Source: Hymenolepis diminuta
Taxonomy: Eukaryota > Platyhelminthes > Cestoda > Cyclophyllidea > Hymenolepididae
Reading direction: 5' to 3'
DNA: 64,000 nt
NCBI GenBank assembly: GCA_900708905.1
Contig: CAADRB010000067.1
Coordinates: forward strand, 1 to 64,000
In this document: positions 25,301-40,300 of the stretch, one piece after another
Numbering within the stretch: the first letter of the stretch is position 1
Layout of the letters: each line of letters starts with the position of its first letter
The notes under the pieces: generated by a model
What the model saw: only the letters and a program-made list of their open reading frames with translations
What the model was told of the DNA's origin: nothing
Database searches by the model: none
Program-made: the position numbers and the translations under genes

Positions 25301-28300
25301 GGGAGTGATACCTTGGGCGTATTGATTGATTTGCTAAATAAAAAAGGGTGAAGAAAGGTTAAGTGAAAGAGAGCGATCATAAGGTAGTAGGTTGATTTAC
25401 ACCCCAACTCATTTATCAAGGAATGATAACACCTGGCCACAATAAAACCACTCAGGTTAGATGTTAAATTGACAGCTTCAATATTTACATACACATCCAC
25501 ACGACTAATACACACATCTATCCAGTGCTCTTCTTTTCTTTTTTACTGATAACTGTTTGGTCAGTAACCATATTCGAAAAAGGTAATTACTTAAAAGATA
25601 GTGATAGGACTTAACAAAATATAGGGCTAGCAAATTTGAGGGAATCCAACTCCATTAATCTGCAGCTGACTCATCGAAGTCGATTAGACTTTGGCAACGC
25701 AGACAGTGCTCAAAATACTAATCATTATCATTTTTGATGACGATGATTTCACGTCGCATAAACTACGATTGAAAAGAAATTAGTTGTGCAACTATTCTTC
25801 TAATTGCCTATTACCAAATGTGAAATTCTTTTGCCATTTTAAATTAAAGGTTACTCAGTGAAATACAAAATTGAGAGAAATAGATGTGACCGAAAACTGC
25901 TTCTTTGAATATGACCTTAAGAATGAAAAAAATTAACGTCAGGGTTGGAAAAGAAACAAAATCAAAAAATAAGAACGTCGAATGTACGAAACGACAGATG
26001 CCTCCCTTCAGATTATTAACAATTGAAAGCGAAGCATTCTTTCTCCAGTTCGTTTAGTTGATAAAATTTTTAAAAATTAATGGACATATTATTAAACATT
26101 ATCACAAATGTATCCGAAGATATTTCCCAGATGACAGGTCCGTGTGTTTCCAACCATTTATTTTTGATGAAAAAACGACGTCACATTATTGCGTTGCATT
26201 AAATAATAGCTAATCACAACATTTGGTTTACCGAATGGGTTAATGATCTTCCATGAATTGAGCGTAAATCGAAAAGTGGCTTGAACACACAGTTGACATT
26301 ATTTCGCTCCCGCCCAGGGTTTCTACAAGCATTATTCATAGGCGGTACGCCACATAAGATCGTAAATAAGTTACCGCAATAAAAGTCATCATAATTCAAA
26401 CGCATTTAATTTGCCAGCTTATGGAAGAATCACTCATAATTATCATGAAAAAATTTTATTTTAAACATTGAAGTATAATAATTAGAGATCACCATTGCCG
26501 AAAAACGCTGCTTATCCGATTTACCAGCTCCTTCTTGTAAGATACGCATAAATCGAGGCAACATGACTAAAGCGGCTAACAAGTCCTGATTATTGTTGAC
26601 ATAAACTCACCCAAGAATTTTGATGTAAATTCATGAAATTTAAACATATTACAAAGTGAATTATACTCCTTGAGAGAACATGAACAACTAAACATTTCTA
26701 TAATTCAATTTGAGTACCACACTTAATGTCATAACTTCATTGCCAACTTAAAGACTTCTATAATATGATGGACATTAGCTTCGGTGGTGTAAGAATAACC
26801 AAGAGAAAATTCGATGTGGACTCTGCAAATCTGTGGTAGGCAGATTGGCACAAATACAATACAGATGGAGAACATTTAGCGAGAAATTAGATTTTCCAGT
26901 AGTATGTTTTCCGATCCACATACCGGAAATGTTTCGACGCGGAGCCAGATGTACTTCCTTGTCTCGAAATAATATACTGAAAAATTCCCATCATAAAATA
27001 TTGTTAAAATAAGGAATATATAGTACTTAAAATTGGAAAAGGTTCAGAAAAAAACACTTAGTTGAGCTAAACTAGCAAACACTATACTAAATATATAGTG
27101 ACAAAAATATTATCTCAATTCTGAACAGTCTATTACAAACTGAAAACGTAAGAAGGTAAGTAGGTGGGATCTTCTTTAAAACAATCAGGAAAACGGGAAC
27201 CCATCCGTATAGGTATAAATAGTACAATAACTAAGAAAAGGGATGGTTAAAAGAACAAAGATTTCTGCGATTGGTGCCGTAACGTCTATAAGGCCTTCAT
27301 GTATTTCGAATTCGGAAGTATTGCGCTTGTTGAATTTCACCTATTAAGACACTTGGTGACCAGAAGCAAATGTTAATTATCAAAAAGGAAGTTTTATAAT
27401 AGTGTCTTTTTATAATTCCGTGTTTCACAAAAGAATCTACACCCGTCTTTAGATCTAAAGGGCAATTAACTGGCGTAGGTTGTAAACTTAGTATTTCTAA
27501 TCCCAACATAGACCCTTATATTCTAAGAAATTAAAAAAAAAATGTGTAACGCAGAAAAAAGTAGTCACGGCCATACACAGATGTTAACGTGTGTGTCCTC
27601 TTTGCGAGACACAAAAGTACGCATGTACATACACATTTGACGATTGAAGACGGAAAAAAATAGCAAATAGCAAATACAAGATCTGATCAGGATAAGGAAA
27701 TCGTAAACTCCACCATCATAAGTGACAGGCATACTAAAGATAAATTCAAAGAATCTGAAGGAGAACCAGGACAAGATTCCCTTACCACTGAAGTGATGGT
27801 GATACCAAGGTTTCGGAGAAACTTCATCAATTTTAAGCGGAATCTCAAGGCGAATAGAATAGTTTTTACAGACCATACACATTGACAAGATGGAGAAAAG
27901 ACATAGTACAAGATTAACTGCTGAGTTCTTGAAAAAAAGTGGCATACTACACAAACTTCAGAACCATTTGATCGATAAAAGAGCACCGTTATCAAGATGA
28001 GCAATGAAAACTTAAAAAGTATTTTAAGCAAGTATAATAGGATACTCTCTAAATGCTTCGATAAGGGATTGAGGGCCCTAATAAATTTAAAATTGGTGTA
28101 GCGAACACAACCACTTAAATAAAAAATTAGATGATTTATTGGTTATATTTATCGAAATTTAGATCCCATTCATTAAATCTTTGTTTGAACTCTTCTATTA
28201 TTATCCATATTTAAATGGTTTCTAGGTATTACGAATTACATTTGCAGCTTTGCCATGGTGAATAACTAAGCTAATCCCTAATAATAAGGGGTACTCAAAA

Positions 28301-31300
28301 GAATATTCAATGTGATAATTATACTGAAACTCCTTGAAAATTAAAAAGATTGCTTGAGAGAACCATTAAACGCCACTTTTATTATACCTGTGCAGTATTG
28401 TGGAAATTGTTATACGGGTAAAGTGACATAACCATAAGCAACTTATTAAACGCCACTCTTACTATATCTCAGTTACATTATGGAAACAGTTCCGTAGATG
28501 AAGCGACACTGCAATATCACAATATGATATTTTCCAATCTCACTTAATATTAAAGAAGGATAGTCAACTTCTGATTAAGAACTATTTGATCGACTTACTC
28601 CCTATAGAATCCGAGCTTCGCGCGGGCTCAATGAATCGGATAATGGAACAGAATAAAATTCAAAATATATTTAACATTCTCCAGTGCTCTGGTCTAGTAA
28701 AGCAGACTAAAACTGAGGGATTTAAGAAACCTCCGTAATACTAAGGATAATAAACAGGTCAAATTTAAAAGATACTCCCATTTCCTTTACGAGGATGTGG
28801 GATCCAAGACGAGGTAAGACAACTCTCAAGAATTAGAACTATTACTACATGGGTGAGAATCCATGTTCTTTCGCCTTAACGAAGTAAGAGAAGACTTACA
28901 TTAATCCATGACAGAGCCTCTTCCTCACAATCCGCCGCAAACACCAGAGCCCCTCCTCCTCCACCATGTGCAGATACCGCGGGTAATTCAGAGTCCCCAC
29001 TACTCGGTCCCACAAGTCCCGACGAATGCGTCACTTTAAAGACATGTTGCATTCCAGACTCCCGTCCCGCGTAGACAGCCACAGTAGAGGCAGCGGCGAC
29101 AAAGAGGCTAACTGTTGGGGAGGTGGACTGGTTGGCTGAGGAGCGGAACCCGAGAAGATGGGCATCGGGGGTGAGAACGCAGTAACCTAAGCGAGTCCAT
29201 TTACTAGGCTTGTAGCGATGGTAGAGGGCACCGGCTAGAGTGTAAAGAGGGGCTGTGCCGCGACGAGAAGAGGTTAAAGATTTCTTGGGAAGCCTAGTTG
29301 GAAGAAAGGGAATAAGTCAAATGATGATTGGAACGCTTGATGAATAATTGAACCATATTTAAGTCGTTTCATTCATTCAATCCAATTTAGATAGACGTTT
29401 TAATATTGTAAGAAGCTAATACTTTAAGGTTGCAATACATTACACAATGACTCATATCTGCTCATCCTAAACAACTACACGGTGACTCACAAAGGGGACA
29501 GATCCAGACAACTCCTTTAAGCGTAGATTATTTGGCTGTTCTATGTTCAGTAATGACGCCTTTCCATTTCTCTCTCATTCCACTCGTTTGCTCAACATAC
29601 ACGTGAATCTACCTAACCTTTGGTCTTCTCACATGAGAAAGGCTTATCTTACTAGCCCTTAGAAAGATTATCGGTTTCTCAGGGGAACTTGTGAGCCACT
29701 ATGATCTAAATTGGTCGAACTCTTAAAGCGGCTTTAATGACAGGATCAGTACTTCTTTAAGCTCTTTCAGATGGTTACATCTTTCAAATGTCAAATTTAT
29801 TCAATAACCACTAAACAATGAATATATATAAGTAAACGTAACCATTATTTTTATATGATATTTATATATATATATAAATATGCATAAAGTAACTATTAAC
29901 AAGAGACCAAAAGTCAAAGGGAATAAAACTATCAGGTAATTTGAAATGAAGAGGAACTTAATAAAATAGAAACTGAATTACTGCCTGAAACCTCATAATA
30001 CATGCATCTACTTCAATCCAGTGTCTCGTATGAGATTTAGGTACATACTACTCGATACTGAAAATAACATAGGCGGGGATCTAAACGAGGCCATTTGTAA
30101 GAGATTTTCCTGATGTAGGAATTATTAATAGTACAAAAAAGCATGTGATTGCTGAATTGTCGAGAGGGAAATAAGCTTGAACTATTTCCTGACCGGCGGT
30201 TGATTTAAAGATGTTAATTACACGCCCTTGGAACTGTAAAAAAGCATTGCTTCTATTTGGTAGTATTATTTGAGTAGTTTTACGCTTTATTACGCAAATT
30301 TATGTCAATTATTATAAATTAATTTAAGGGCATACAGATGGGATTGTTAAAATGAAATGGTATCAATCAGTAAGTTAAAAAACACTATCGATTCTTCCCA
30401 TAACGGTAGAGTAGGAACGTCGATATTTAAAGAAATCTAAGAGTATTAGCTTTAATGCCTTATCCTACCTGATTCTACACCTTTAAGTTGTTTATACCTA
30501 TTTTCCGAGTCGAAGATTTTTAAATTGCACTGGACAAGCAGACATGCAGTACCGACAAAATACATTTAACTGAAATTTACTAGAATTGGAAGTATTATTA
30601 TCTCACGAAAAGCATAAGAATTTACCAAGTATTTATAGGAGAAAAATTATTATTCCAATAAGAGAGCCCGTAGAAGAGTCCTTCGTTTTTTGAAATCGGA
30701 ATTCACTATTTTGCTTTTATTTACCATGTAATGAGACAATATTTCAAAATGATCAAGAGTTAATTCCTAAGCCCCTGAGTCTATGTCCACTATTTTCAAA
30801 GTTTAATGTCTAGTTCATAAGACTGATTTTTCTCAAAGTGGTAGGAACTATTTTCAACAAAGCATATTTGAAGATAAACTCTAGAGTTAGCAGAATTATC
30901 TGAAAAATTACCTAAGTATATCAATCGGAAGTAAAATATTTGCCTCAAATCCAGTGCATGATTAAATTTTATTTAGAGTAACAAAAATCAGCTTATTCAT
31001 AATCGACTATTGAGAAGTTCATTCGTGAGAGTAAGTAATCTTAAAGTTAACTGTTTTCCAGTAAATGGCAGATGCAAGCTTTACCTGACAAGAAAGGCGT
31101 GAAATTGAATTTTCTTCTTATTATGGAATACATAAATTAGTTTTAAATGATCACAGTGAATACACAGAGGTACGTTTGGAAGTAAACTACTAAATTTAGA
31201 CTGATAAAAGGAAAAAATATGTAGAGAAGTTCCCGAAATCAGAAGGAATAAAACTGGCACAGTAAAACGATCGTACCTTCAATTACCTTGTCACTGACAT

Positions 31301-34300
31301 CATCAAAATAAACTCTCTTATTATGATTCCTTCTAAGGACAACTGGATGGAAATTATGATTTATCTATTTCAAATAAATCAGTTGAAAGGGGTTGGACTT
31401 ATGGTTATACAAACAGTGAATAATTATCTTACCTCAAATTCTTAATATAATCTCTAAGTTGGTCTCTACTGAAATCTTGAGAAAATGAACTACATCGGCT
31501 ATTAAAATCCAAGGGAATCATTCTGACAGTTCTAAAGTAAATTCCACAAAAATAATCCATACAAATTTGTCTGAAACCACGTCAATAATAAAGTCTATCT
31601 AATCTCCTGGAATATTAGACTAGGCACACACGTTCTTTTACAATTTGAACGTCCATATGAACACATGACGTCTTCCTAAACTTTTCATTTCCCAGACTTG
31701 ACACGACCATTAAAATATGGGAAACTCCCTAAAGACTTCAGCTACTAGTAAATTAATTGATTTAAAAGTAGTTATTTGACTACCAACCTATCAAAAGGAG
31801 CCGAAATTGCAGTTAAACAGCGAACCTAATTGTTGCTGAATTTCGAAGACACCTCATTACCAAAATTCATTCATCTAAATGCGACAGTGAATCATTAACT
31901 CTGCTGTATTCTGTGTGAAAAAAGTAGTATATTACAGGCACTACTTCCAGACGTCAAACAACACCATCAGCAACAGCGTCTAACTACTTTCATGATCAAG
32001 TGTATAAACACATGCAAATCTACACATCCTAGACGAAATGTGAATATCGAGGTAGTAAAAGTAGATTGGATAACACATTGGACGTAAACACTACCATTAA
32101 TATCGGGTGAGGTGCATCGTCCTGCTCATTACGAGCATTCATTCTGCTTAACAATGGCATTCAATAGGATGATACCAGTGAAAATTACTAATTATGTCTT
32201 TCGGAAGCCAAAGACGTTGACGATTATAAATATTTTAAAACAGGACGTAGATGAACACTAAAAGGTTAAAAAGTAGGAACTTGGAAACACTACACGCTGT
32301 CAAATCGGATATCGAATACCAGAGAATTTCAATGAGAAATGTAGCAGTCTGGCTATATGGTGATAACTTGACTATAATTGACATCGATTTTACCCCTAAT
32401 TGCGTGAATTAAAAGAGTTTGGATGGATAAACGAGATACATTTGACGGCAGGTCATTGCGTCTCAATGAGAATTTATCACGTGGAGACCTGGGTAATATA
32501 GTTACGGAAATTGATTCGACTAATAACAACAAATAGCCCTATAACTCGAAGGATGGAAGTGGCGCCACATCCAATCTTTTGAATATGGTCAATTCTATGT
32601 ATATGATTTCACTAGATGGATTCGAAATGGCTTGTGAAACGAGAGATTGCGAAAATACAGAAAAGCATGTATATCTTCGCTCACAGTTATATCAATATGT
32701 TCGAAGGAAATTGAAAATAGTTAAGAAACCACAAGTAACTTGTACCAAAATCTGAGAAATTAGATAAAATATGATACATTTATTCCAACTGTGCATGGAC
32801 TCCTCATATTCGCATAGATTTTCTACTGTCCAAAATCAAAGAAATCATATAATCTAACAATGTCAAACTGAGATTGATACCCATTTATTGTCAGTGATAC
32901 CCCTATTAGAGCTCACCTTCAGTTCTAACGTTAAGGAAAGGAGTAGTACCACCACCCAATAGTTGAAATTTGGCTAATTCGGGTGTACGTTTTCTTTTGC
33001 AGAAAATCCTAAAGAATGCAAAGTCTTGCTTCTAAAAACCACCAACTACAATAAGTTTCACTCGACTGTCTAGGAAGAAATGCGGTTGTAAGGAGAGATT
33101 CTAACTGTAACTGCGATGTAAGATCTTTATTTGAAGATTCAAATCCTCTAATTCACCTTTCTCCTCCTCACAATAAATATACTGAAAGCTGCGAATAACC
33201 TGTTCAGTTAAGACAGTTTACTGAAATGGGTGAAATAAATAACAAATAAGACGAATTTGTGACACTTTCATCACACAAAAAAGAACGGAGATATTTCGAG
33301 GAGCTGGATATCAGCCTCGTCAAAACAACCCAGACAGATGGTGCTAGAAGAGGGAAAAAAGAAGCTAGACACCAACAGTTGGCCGCAGATAAGACTCATT
33401 TGAAGTATAGCGAGTTAATCACAATAAACAACGAAAAACAATAAGAATTTGTTTGGTCATATCTTCCTCTAGTCGAACTGCGAAAGGTTAACTAACTGAT
33501 CAAAAAGGTCTGTAAGAATTGAGAGAATTAAATGCAGAAATATTAGATCCCGTAACCGGTATCGGGTGTGAATATATATTATCCACTCTTGTGATGCCTA
33601 AAAAGTTGTCTTTGAATCTATCTGAGCGTATATTTCTACAATGACCCACCACCATCATTGCACCCAAACAACTGGTTTTTGATTTTCATAGTACACTAAT
33701 AGCTATTCTTGAGCAGCTACACGTCTGGAGATCTTTACAGGATGTTATTTTCAGACACACTGCACACTTTCCCTTAACTTTACTTAGCCAAAACGTTCAA
33801 ACGAAAGAAAGTGAATAGTGTAATCCAATGTAATATGCTTTCGTTAATTTACAAATAGTATGTAAATATAAGTCATTTCAGATACAACAAACGTGCGGAA
33901 ATTGGACATACAGCCACTTATTTTATTTATAGCGCAACCGGATGTGTACTTTCATATAAGTAATTTAAACGCAAGGCTACTCAACAAAATGAAGCGAAAG
34001 TGTTTCCATGGGTATAACTTTCAGAACTTAATCAAAGCTGAAGAAGAATGTCAGCATGCAGAAAAGGTAATTATAATGCCTCCCAGAGTTCTCTCTTCAA
34101 TATAATAGAACTTGAAAGCAGCGCTTTACGATCTTTAAAAGTAAATGAACATATTATTAGTGTTATCATGAGTGTAAATAAAAAAAACCATCAAATTGAC
34201 GAAAAATTACAAAGACCAGACGGGAAAGTCACGTGGTGACGAAACTATGGGTGAAGAAATAGAGGAATGAAAAAATGGGTCATCCAAACAGAGCCGAACA

Positions 34301-37300
34301 CAGATACAAATTTTCATTTTACAATCGCACTTTCCTTACCCTTGAAGATTTGAATAAAATTTTTTCCAAATGGTAAATAAAATCCATTTCAAACGCTATT
34401 CACGAATGATGACTCGAAAGGAATTACCATAAGAACCACGAAACTTTCAAAATTATTAAACATTCGTATGTCCTGTTAACGAAATTTTTACAGTTGATCA
34501 CAAAATATACAATTATCACCAATTCTCCATTAGACCGTTAAAAATGAGCTTCTTCAATTCGAAACAGTGCTGAGTTGAATAGTGATACAATTCATAAATT
34601 AGATAACATTAAATCTAGATTGACATAAAGGTGTTCTAACCTTAGAACTACTGATGACTCTATTAATTACATTTTAAAAGAAAAACGAACTCATTAAACT
34701 TTTATTTGTACAAAAATGAAGCTGAAAAGTGAAGGAAATACAGAACTGCTACACACGTTTTAAAATGAATCCATAACATTTGAACAATAAAGATTTGTAA
34801 AACCGATTTTTCAAATAAAACATTTGCGAGGACCTTTGAAATCACAATTTTCACCTTGCTTCTAATAATGAATTTGAAAGAGATGGGATCATAAATAAGT
34901 TTCTTGATTCAATTCTGGTTCTTTACTTCGAATAACGAAAACGAATAGTAAAAAACTAAAGGTAAAAACAGAAATAACATTGAACTCACATCAGCGTCCC
35001 AAGATCAGTAGTATCAGGAACAGGGGTCTCAATAACCGTTGGATAAACGGGAGGAATGGGCAATCCTTCATTTACCGAAAGCGTTGATTGTTGGGGATGA
35101 TAAGAGAGGGACGTGGAAGAGGTAGAGGATTCTAAAATATGGAGAAAAGTAAAGATTAATGTCGATTATAATATCTGACAATAACACCGTAGCTTTCCCT
35201 TGATATCATCAGACATCGAAACAAATATATACCCTTTTTTACTCGAATGGGATTTTTAATACCGTCTGATTAATTGAATAAACTTATTAAATATGACCTT
35301 AAACTAGTCAATAAAGAAGAGCTCAACACATTTGAGACCGAAGGAGAATTAAGACAGCTGCCCGCCAGAAATGACCTTGTATTAAGTGGAATCATTTAGT
35401 TTATAAATCCAGACGTCATTAATCACCGTCTACGGGTATTTTCAGGCTTTGAAGGCACATAGGTTACACTTGAAAAAGCTTTCTAACCATCACAGAGTAT
35501 TTACCAGGAGCCTAAAACTATCCAGACGAATGTTTGAACACAGTTGAAAATGCTCATCAGATGTAATCATTAATTGAAATAATCAAAAACACCCATTAAT
35601 AACATTCCAAATATGAAAGAAAATGTACTATAAAGGTAGTTCATATAGGGTATTGAGACGACTGCTCTCCATAGAATCGGCAGGAGTAATAGCACTTAAT
35701 GTTTATACGTTAATTTTGGGTCAAATTCGCGTTGCTCCACACGTAGAGGTGATTTATTTTGCTCTTTCACTATAGACTTCTTCAAAATGATTTCAAATAC
35801 TAACTTACCAACTTGATAATGAAACCATTATCCCAATTAAAAGCTCTATCTTTCACTTATTTTCGTTATTCAATAATGTTTTGATCATAATTACATCATA
35901 ATTTTACTCTGAAAGGGTTAAAGACCCTTATGGGATTAAAGATAAAACTGTTTTTTTTTATAAATCACTTGGGGTGATAAGATGATGAGAATAAATGAAA
36001 GAAGAAATACACTAATAACTTGTAGATTTTAAAATGGAGTTGACAAAAATGTGACTTGATAAACTAGAAAATAACGGACACTTGTCCCCAATCTAAATTG
36101 GTTCAAAAGAAGCTGCAAACATCTCGGTTCCAAATAGCATTTTGGGCCTCTTGAGAGACAGTAAAAAGCGATTAATTTATTATGAGCACTGTTCTCATAC
36201 ACAATTCCAACCCACATAGACACAATTTTGAGTCTAATGAATGGAAACTGTAGAGTAAATTCGATTGCGTCTTGAAAAGACAGACTGATAGACAACTCTC
36301 GAAAGAAATTACAGAACAACATATGTGAATGGCAAACATGTTTATCAATCACAAACCATGAGAAAAGGAGAATGTTAAGGACATACGGAGTCCTAGAAAA
36401 ATTATGCGGGTGAAAAAATACGGGAACTTGGACGCTTAAATGACAGTGTGGAGCCGATCATTTAGAAATAATGATCATTAATCACAGATCAAGATCGAGA
36501 AATAAATGATAAGGTTGGAAATCCAGAGAATACGTCAATTTGGTGTGGAATTTTAGGAGAGTAACTATACCTTCATCAATAACACGGGAATTATAAATAG
36601 GTGTGAGAAAGATGGCAAAGAAAAAAATTAATATGACAAATTTCAGGTCATTTAGCAATAAATAAAGATCCCTAGAACTCTCTTTTCAAACACAACTTTA
36701 TTTTATGTAAATTGTAAAATAGTTAATTTCATAACAAAAAAATAGAAAATGCTATTAACATACATTGTACCACATTTTGTCATTGCAGGCGAAATTTGTA
36801 CTTTTCGTGTTATTAAATTTTGCTATTTGATTTCTTGAAGAAAAATTACGCTCAAATATTTGAGAAACTCACATCCATAAGAAACTTTACTGAAGTTTAC
36901 CTTGAGTACTTAAAAAGAGGGAGAGTTAATTTCGATTGATGCGTCTGTCCAATGTGCCAATGTGTCTAAGACCATTTGACAAAATCTCAGTCCCAATGAA
37001 GTAATATTTGCTACAGCTCAACTTGAATGAAGGGGTGACATCCTGAAGCTGCTTTAACAATGAACTAACACACTAATAGCACTCAAATGATAAACTCTAA
37101 CCAATGTAGTTGGTCATTCCGTTCACTAGGTTTAAGTCTGCCATTTTTCATAAGAGGAAACAACTGCCGTTTTTATGAAAATCATGGATACCGCTAAAGT
37201 TTTAATCGTCACCACAAAATGTACTTTCCATTAAAAATGTGGCTTATCACTAGTAACATTAACTAGGAATTCTTTTACTTTAGAAGATTTCAGATGAATA

Positions 37301-40300
37301 AAGACTAACTACTAATACCCAGAGAACCCCTACTTAATAGTCTATTATTGCTAAGACAATGGGAGTGCGAGAGTGAACTTTAAGTTCCCCTAATTTAAAT
37401 GGTCATTACGGAAATACCTCTAAATCAGAATAGGCCCACTCATCACAATGATGTCAGTTTGTTAATAGACAAAAATGTAGTTATACATTCTCAGTAACCA
37501 AATAAAAAATTAACAAGTTAACAAGTCTGGGCGCAGTACGGCTTGCCCTAATCAAGAGCGCATAATAAGTAGATAAGTTAATACACAGGATGGTTGAAAA
37601 GAAATTTCCCCTAAGAATCTTGAGTCGTCTAAATACTCAAGAAAGTGCTAAGCAATCAGCAAAACCTGAAGTTCTGAAACAAGTTTTTCGGGAGTTACTT
37701 TTCAATCACTCTAAATATAACAGCGTACTCTATTCCAAAATCACGATTTCGATTCCGACTGGAAAAAACTCTATAATTCTCATAAAATTAATTTCCGAAC
37801 ACTGTAACTGTCTAAATATTATATTTTGCGAAAATTAAAATTCACAACCATTTGTGCAATTTCTGATTCACCATTATGTAGAAAAAGGAACCTCGGCATT
37901 AACCAGCAAAATATTCAAAGCAAGAGAAAGGAGAGGGAAATCTGTCACGAAAGAACGCAGAGGGAGAAGACCATATGAGTCATAATCGCCAAGGTCATGC
38001 TGGCGGGCCGGCTGGTGGGCGTGATGAAAATTAGTCAGTACGCGTCGTCGTCCACACATAAGAATGAGTCATACCTCCCTAGGGGCGTACACACGCACGA
38101 AGAACTCAGAGCAAGCAAGCAAACAGTAATGCGGGTTTCACATGTGAAATGAGGTAGTGTTGATAAAAATAACATTAGCAGAAATGTATGCCACGTCGTA
38201 TTAACAACCAAATGAGTGACTATGGTCGCATAAAAAAGCCTTTCAGGAAAAAAGCTAGTTTATTTGAAACAATGTAATTGAAAGGGTTAAGTGCCGAAAA
38301 AGCGACTACTACGTCCGTCTTGATTTTTGCATTCTAACCTTCCGTTTATTTGAGATATTTATTCATCAGCCCGATCATTTGAAGAAAATGAATAAAAAAC
38401 TTAAGTCAAGTTTGGATATATTAAGAGAAGCTAGTTAATACTAAGTTCCTAAATTAATATCTGACTAACCAAGAACTATCCGAGGGCAATTTCGACCATC
38501 TCTACCTCACTGAAAAATTGTATAGTTTGATGTAAGGTGTAACATTTTCAAAGATGTTATAGCGAAAAGATACTCGAAAAGATACTGTTTAAATTAAATT
38601 TTTAAGCCTTTGCATGGAAGTAGTTTTTTAAGCAGTATTGCGAGGTTAACTGATGAAGTCTTGAAAAATCTCGAACTTTTATCGATTTTACGACTATTGA
38701 AAGATAAATATAGAAAATCAATTTATCACATGACATTAAATAGTTCATTCTATTAAATTTAGAGTTATTGGAGTCACTATTTAAAACAGGTGTGAAATAA
38801 ATCCATCATAAAGGGATGAGACAGTAACAATCAACTCGAGGGAATAATCTCTGCTCCTTACACAGAACATATAATCTGTAAAGTGAAAATAACCGTTTTA
38901 AATAAGGTTATGGATTTTTCGAGAAAACATTTATTTTAATCAGATTGCGGTCAGCAGGAAGACCCCATTACATTACCTACTTACATACAACGGAAGCTGT
39001 CTCAGATTCCATAGATACCAAAGTAAGCTTCGGACCAAATAACACATAAGTCTACAATCTGTTATGAGACTTACATGCTTACGAGATAGGAGAGAAAAGA
39101 GCACTTAATTTTACCGAGTGGAAAAAGGATAGAATAGCATTAGACCAAACTACTTGAGACAATTCTGGGAGTAAACGAGCATTTTAATAGGATCGACTAG
39201 GTTTGAACTACTACATACTTGCGCTGTAATTGCTGAATGTGAATTAACCTGAATAGCAGCACAAATTAACAGGCAATGAGAGTACAGACTCGACCGTTGG
39301 GCTACAACGGAAGACTTTTGAGTCCCCTTCCATTTGAAACAGAGGATTCTGTTCGTCTTTCAACAAACGCACGCGATCTCTTTCCTAGAAATCCTTGTCG
39401 AATTAGCGATTTTTGAGACACGGCATATAACGATTACAACAACCACTGGGAAATAGCAAATAAAAAACTGCCCTGATTGGCCAACATTATTGGAGCAATT
39501 TGAATATTGAATATTCAATTTAAAGTATTTGATATGGAGTTGGCGAAAAGCTAAGAAAATGAGTAGAGCATCGAATATACAGAAAAAAGAAACAAAACCA
39601 GTAGGAAGGGAATCAGGAGATTTCGTCTGTCGGTAAGGATGCCGTTTATTTAACAAAGCGCATCTACATCACAGATTAATATAGGAAATCGATGAAGAAT
39701 CTGCATTACTATAGTGATTAAACAGGTACAAATAATATCCATAGATGAAGATTCAGTTGACAACTGAGTAACGGCAGATTACTAAACGCTAGCAAATAAA
39801 CCAGTAAATGAACAAATCTTTTCCGAGAGGTTGGAAAACTTACATTCGCTCATTCAGGATAGGCATACATTTCCTCGAATGTTTGGCAAACATTCCCACT
39901 GTCTGTAAGTAATCTCTTTCTTGACATATTAGCATTAATTTAGTAATTATCTTTCAGATTAGTTGATGAAAACTTGATGATGGGATACTACGTTCTTAGG
40001 TTAGACTAGCAAAATCCAAAATCTCCCATTATGGCGGCGGTGTAGGTGTCTGCAAAGTCAGGTCATGATTTCCATTCTCATCGACACATATCCAGTGAGC
40101 GTGACTAACCCAATCGGTTATTACAAAGGGACCAACAGAGGGATAACAGAATCCGAGTTTCTCATCAGGGAGACTAACACATTAATACTAAAAAACATTT
40201 TCCTAAGAGTGTGGTGGTGATGCAGGGGTAAACATGCACGTCTGACAAATCATGAGATCGATGTCCATGAGTGCACAACTAGATGGTCAACAAGAGGAAT

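Larger units (their letters stand above)
29294..34989. other. AFAP1-like intron 4
   Basis: 5696 bp. Holds family-B copy 2, an AT-rich run near 29.82-29.88 kb, and two plus-strand GK-like fragments at about 33.08-34.07 kb. No AFAP1-type exon seen. Confidence 0.5.

Noticed and set aside
25192..25515. Minus ORF overlapping AFAP1-like exon 6 in another frame
   Set aside because: Crosses the exon's acceptor and conflicts with the phase-0 frame that completes PH1.
36029..36352. 107-codon minus ORF in AFAP1-like intron 3
   Set aside because: No recognised domain; neither end has splice sites matching the flanking exon phases.
37874..38059. 61-codon minus ORF in the GC-rich block, considered as a cassette exon (GDYDSYG resembles Tyr motifs of AFAP1)
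   Set aside because: Every available acceptor puts a stop in the phase required between exons 3 and 4.
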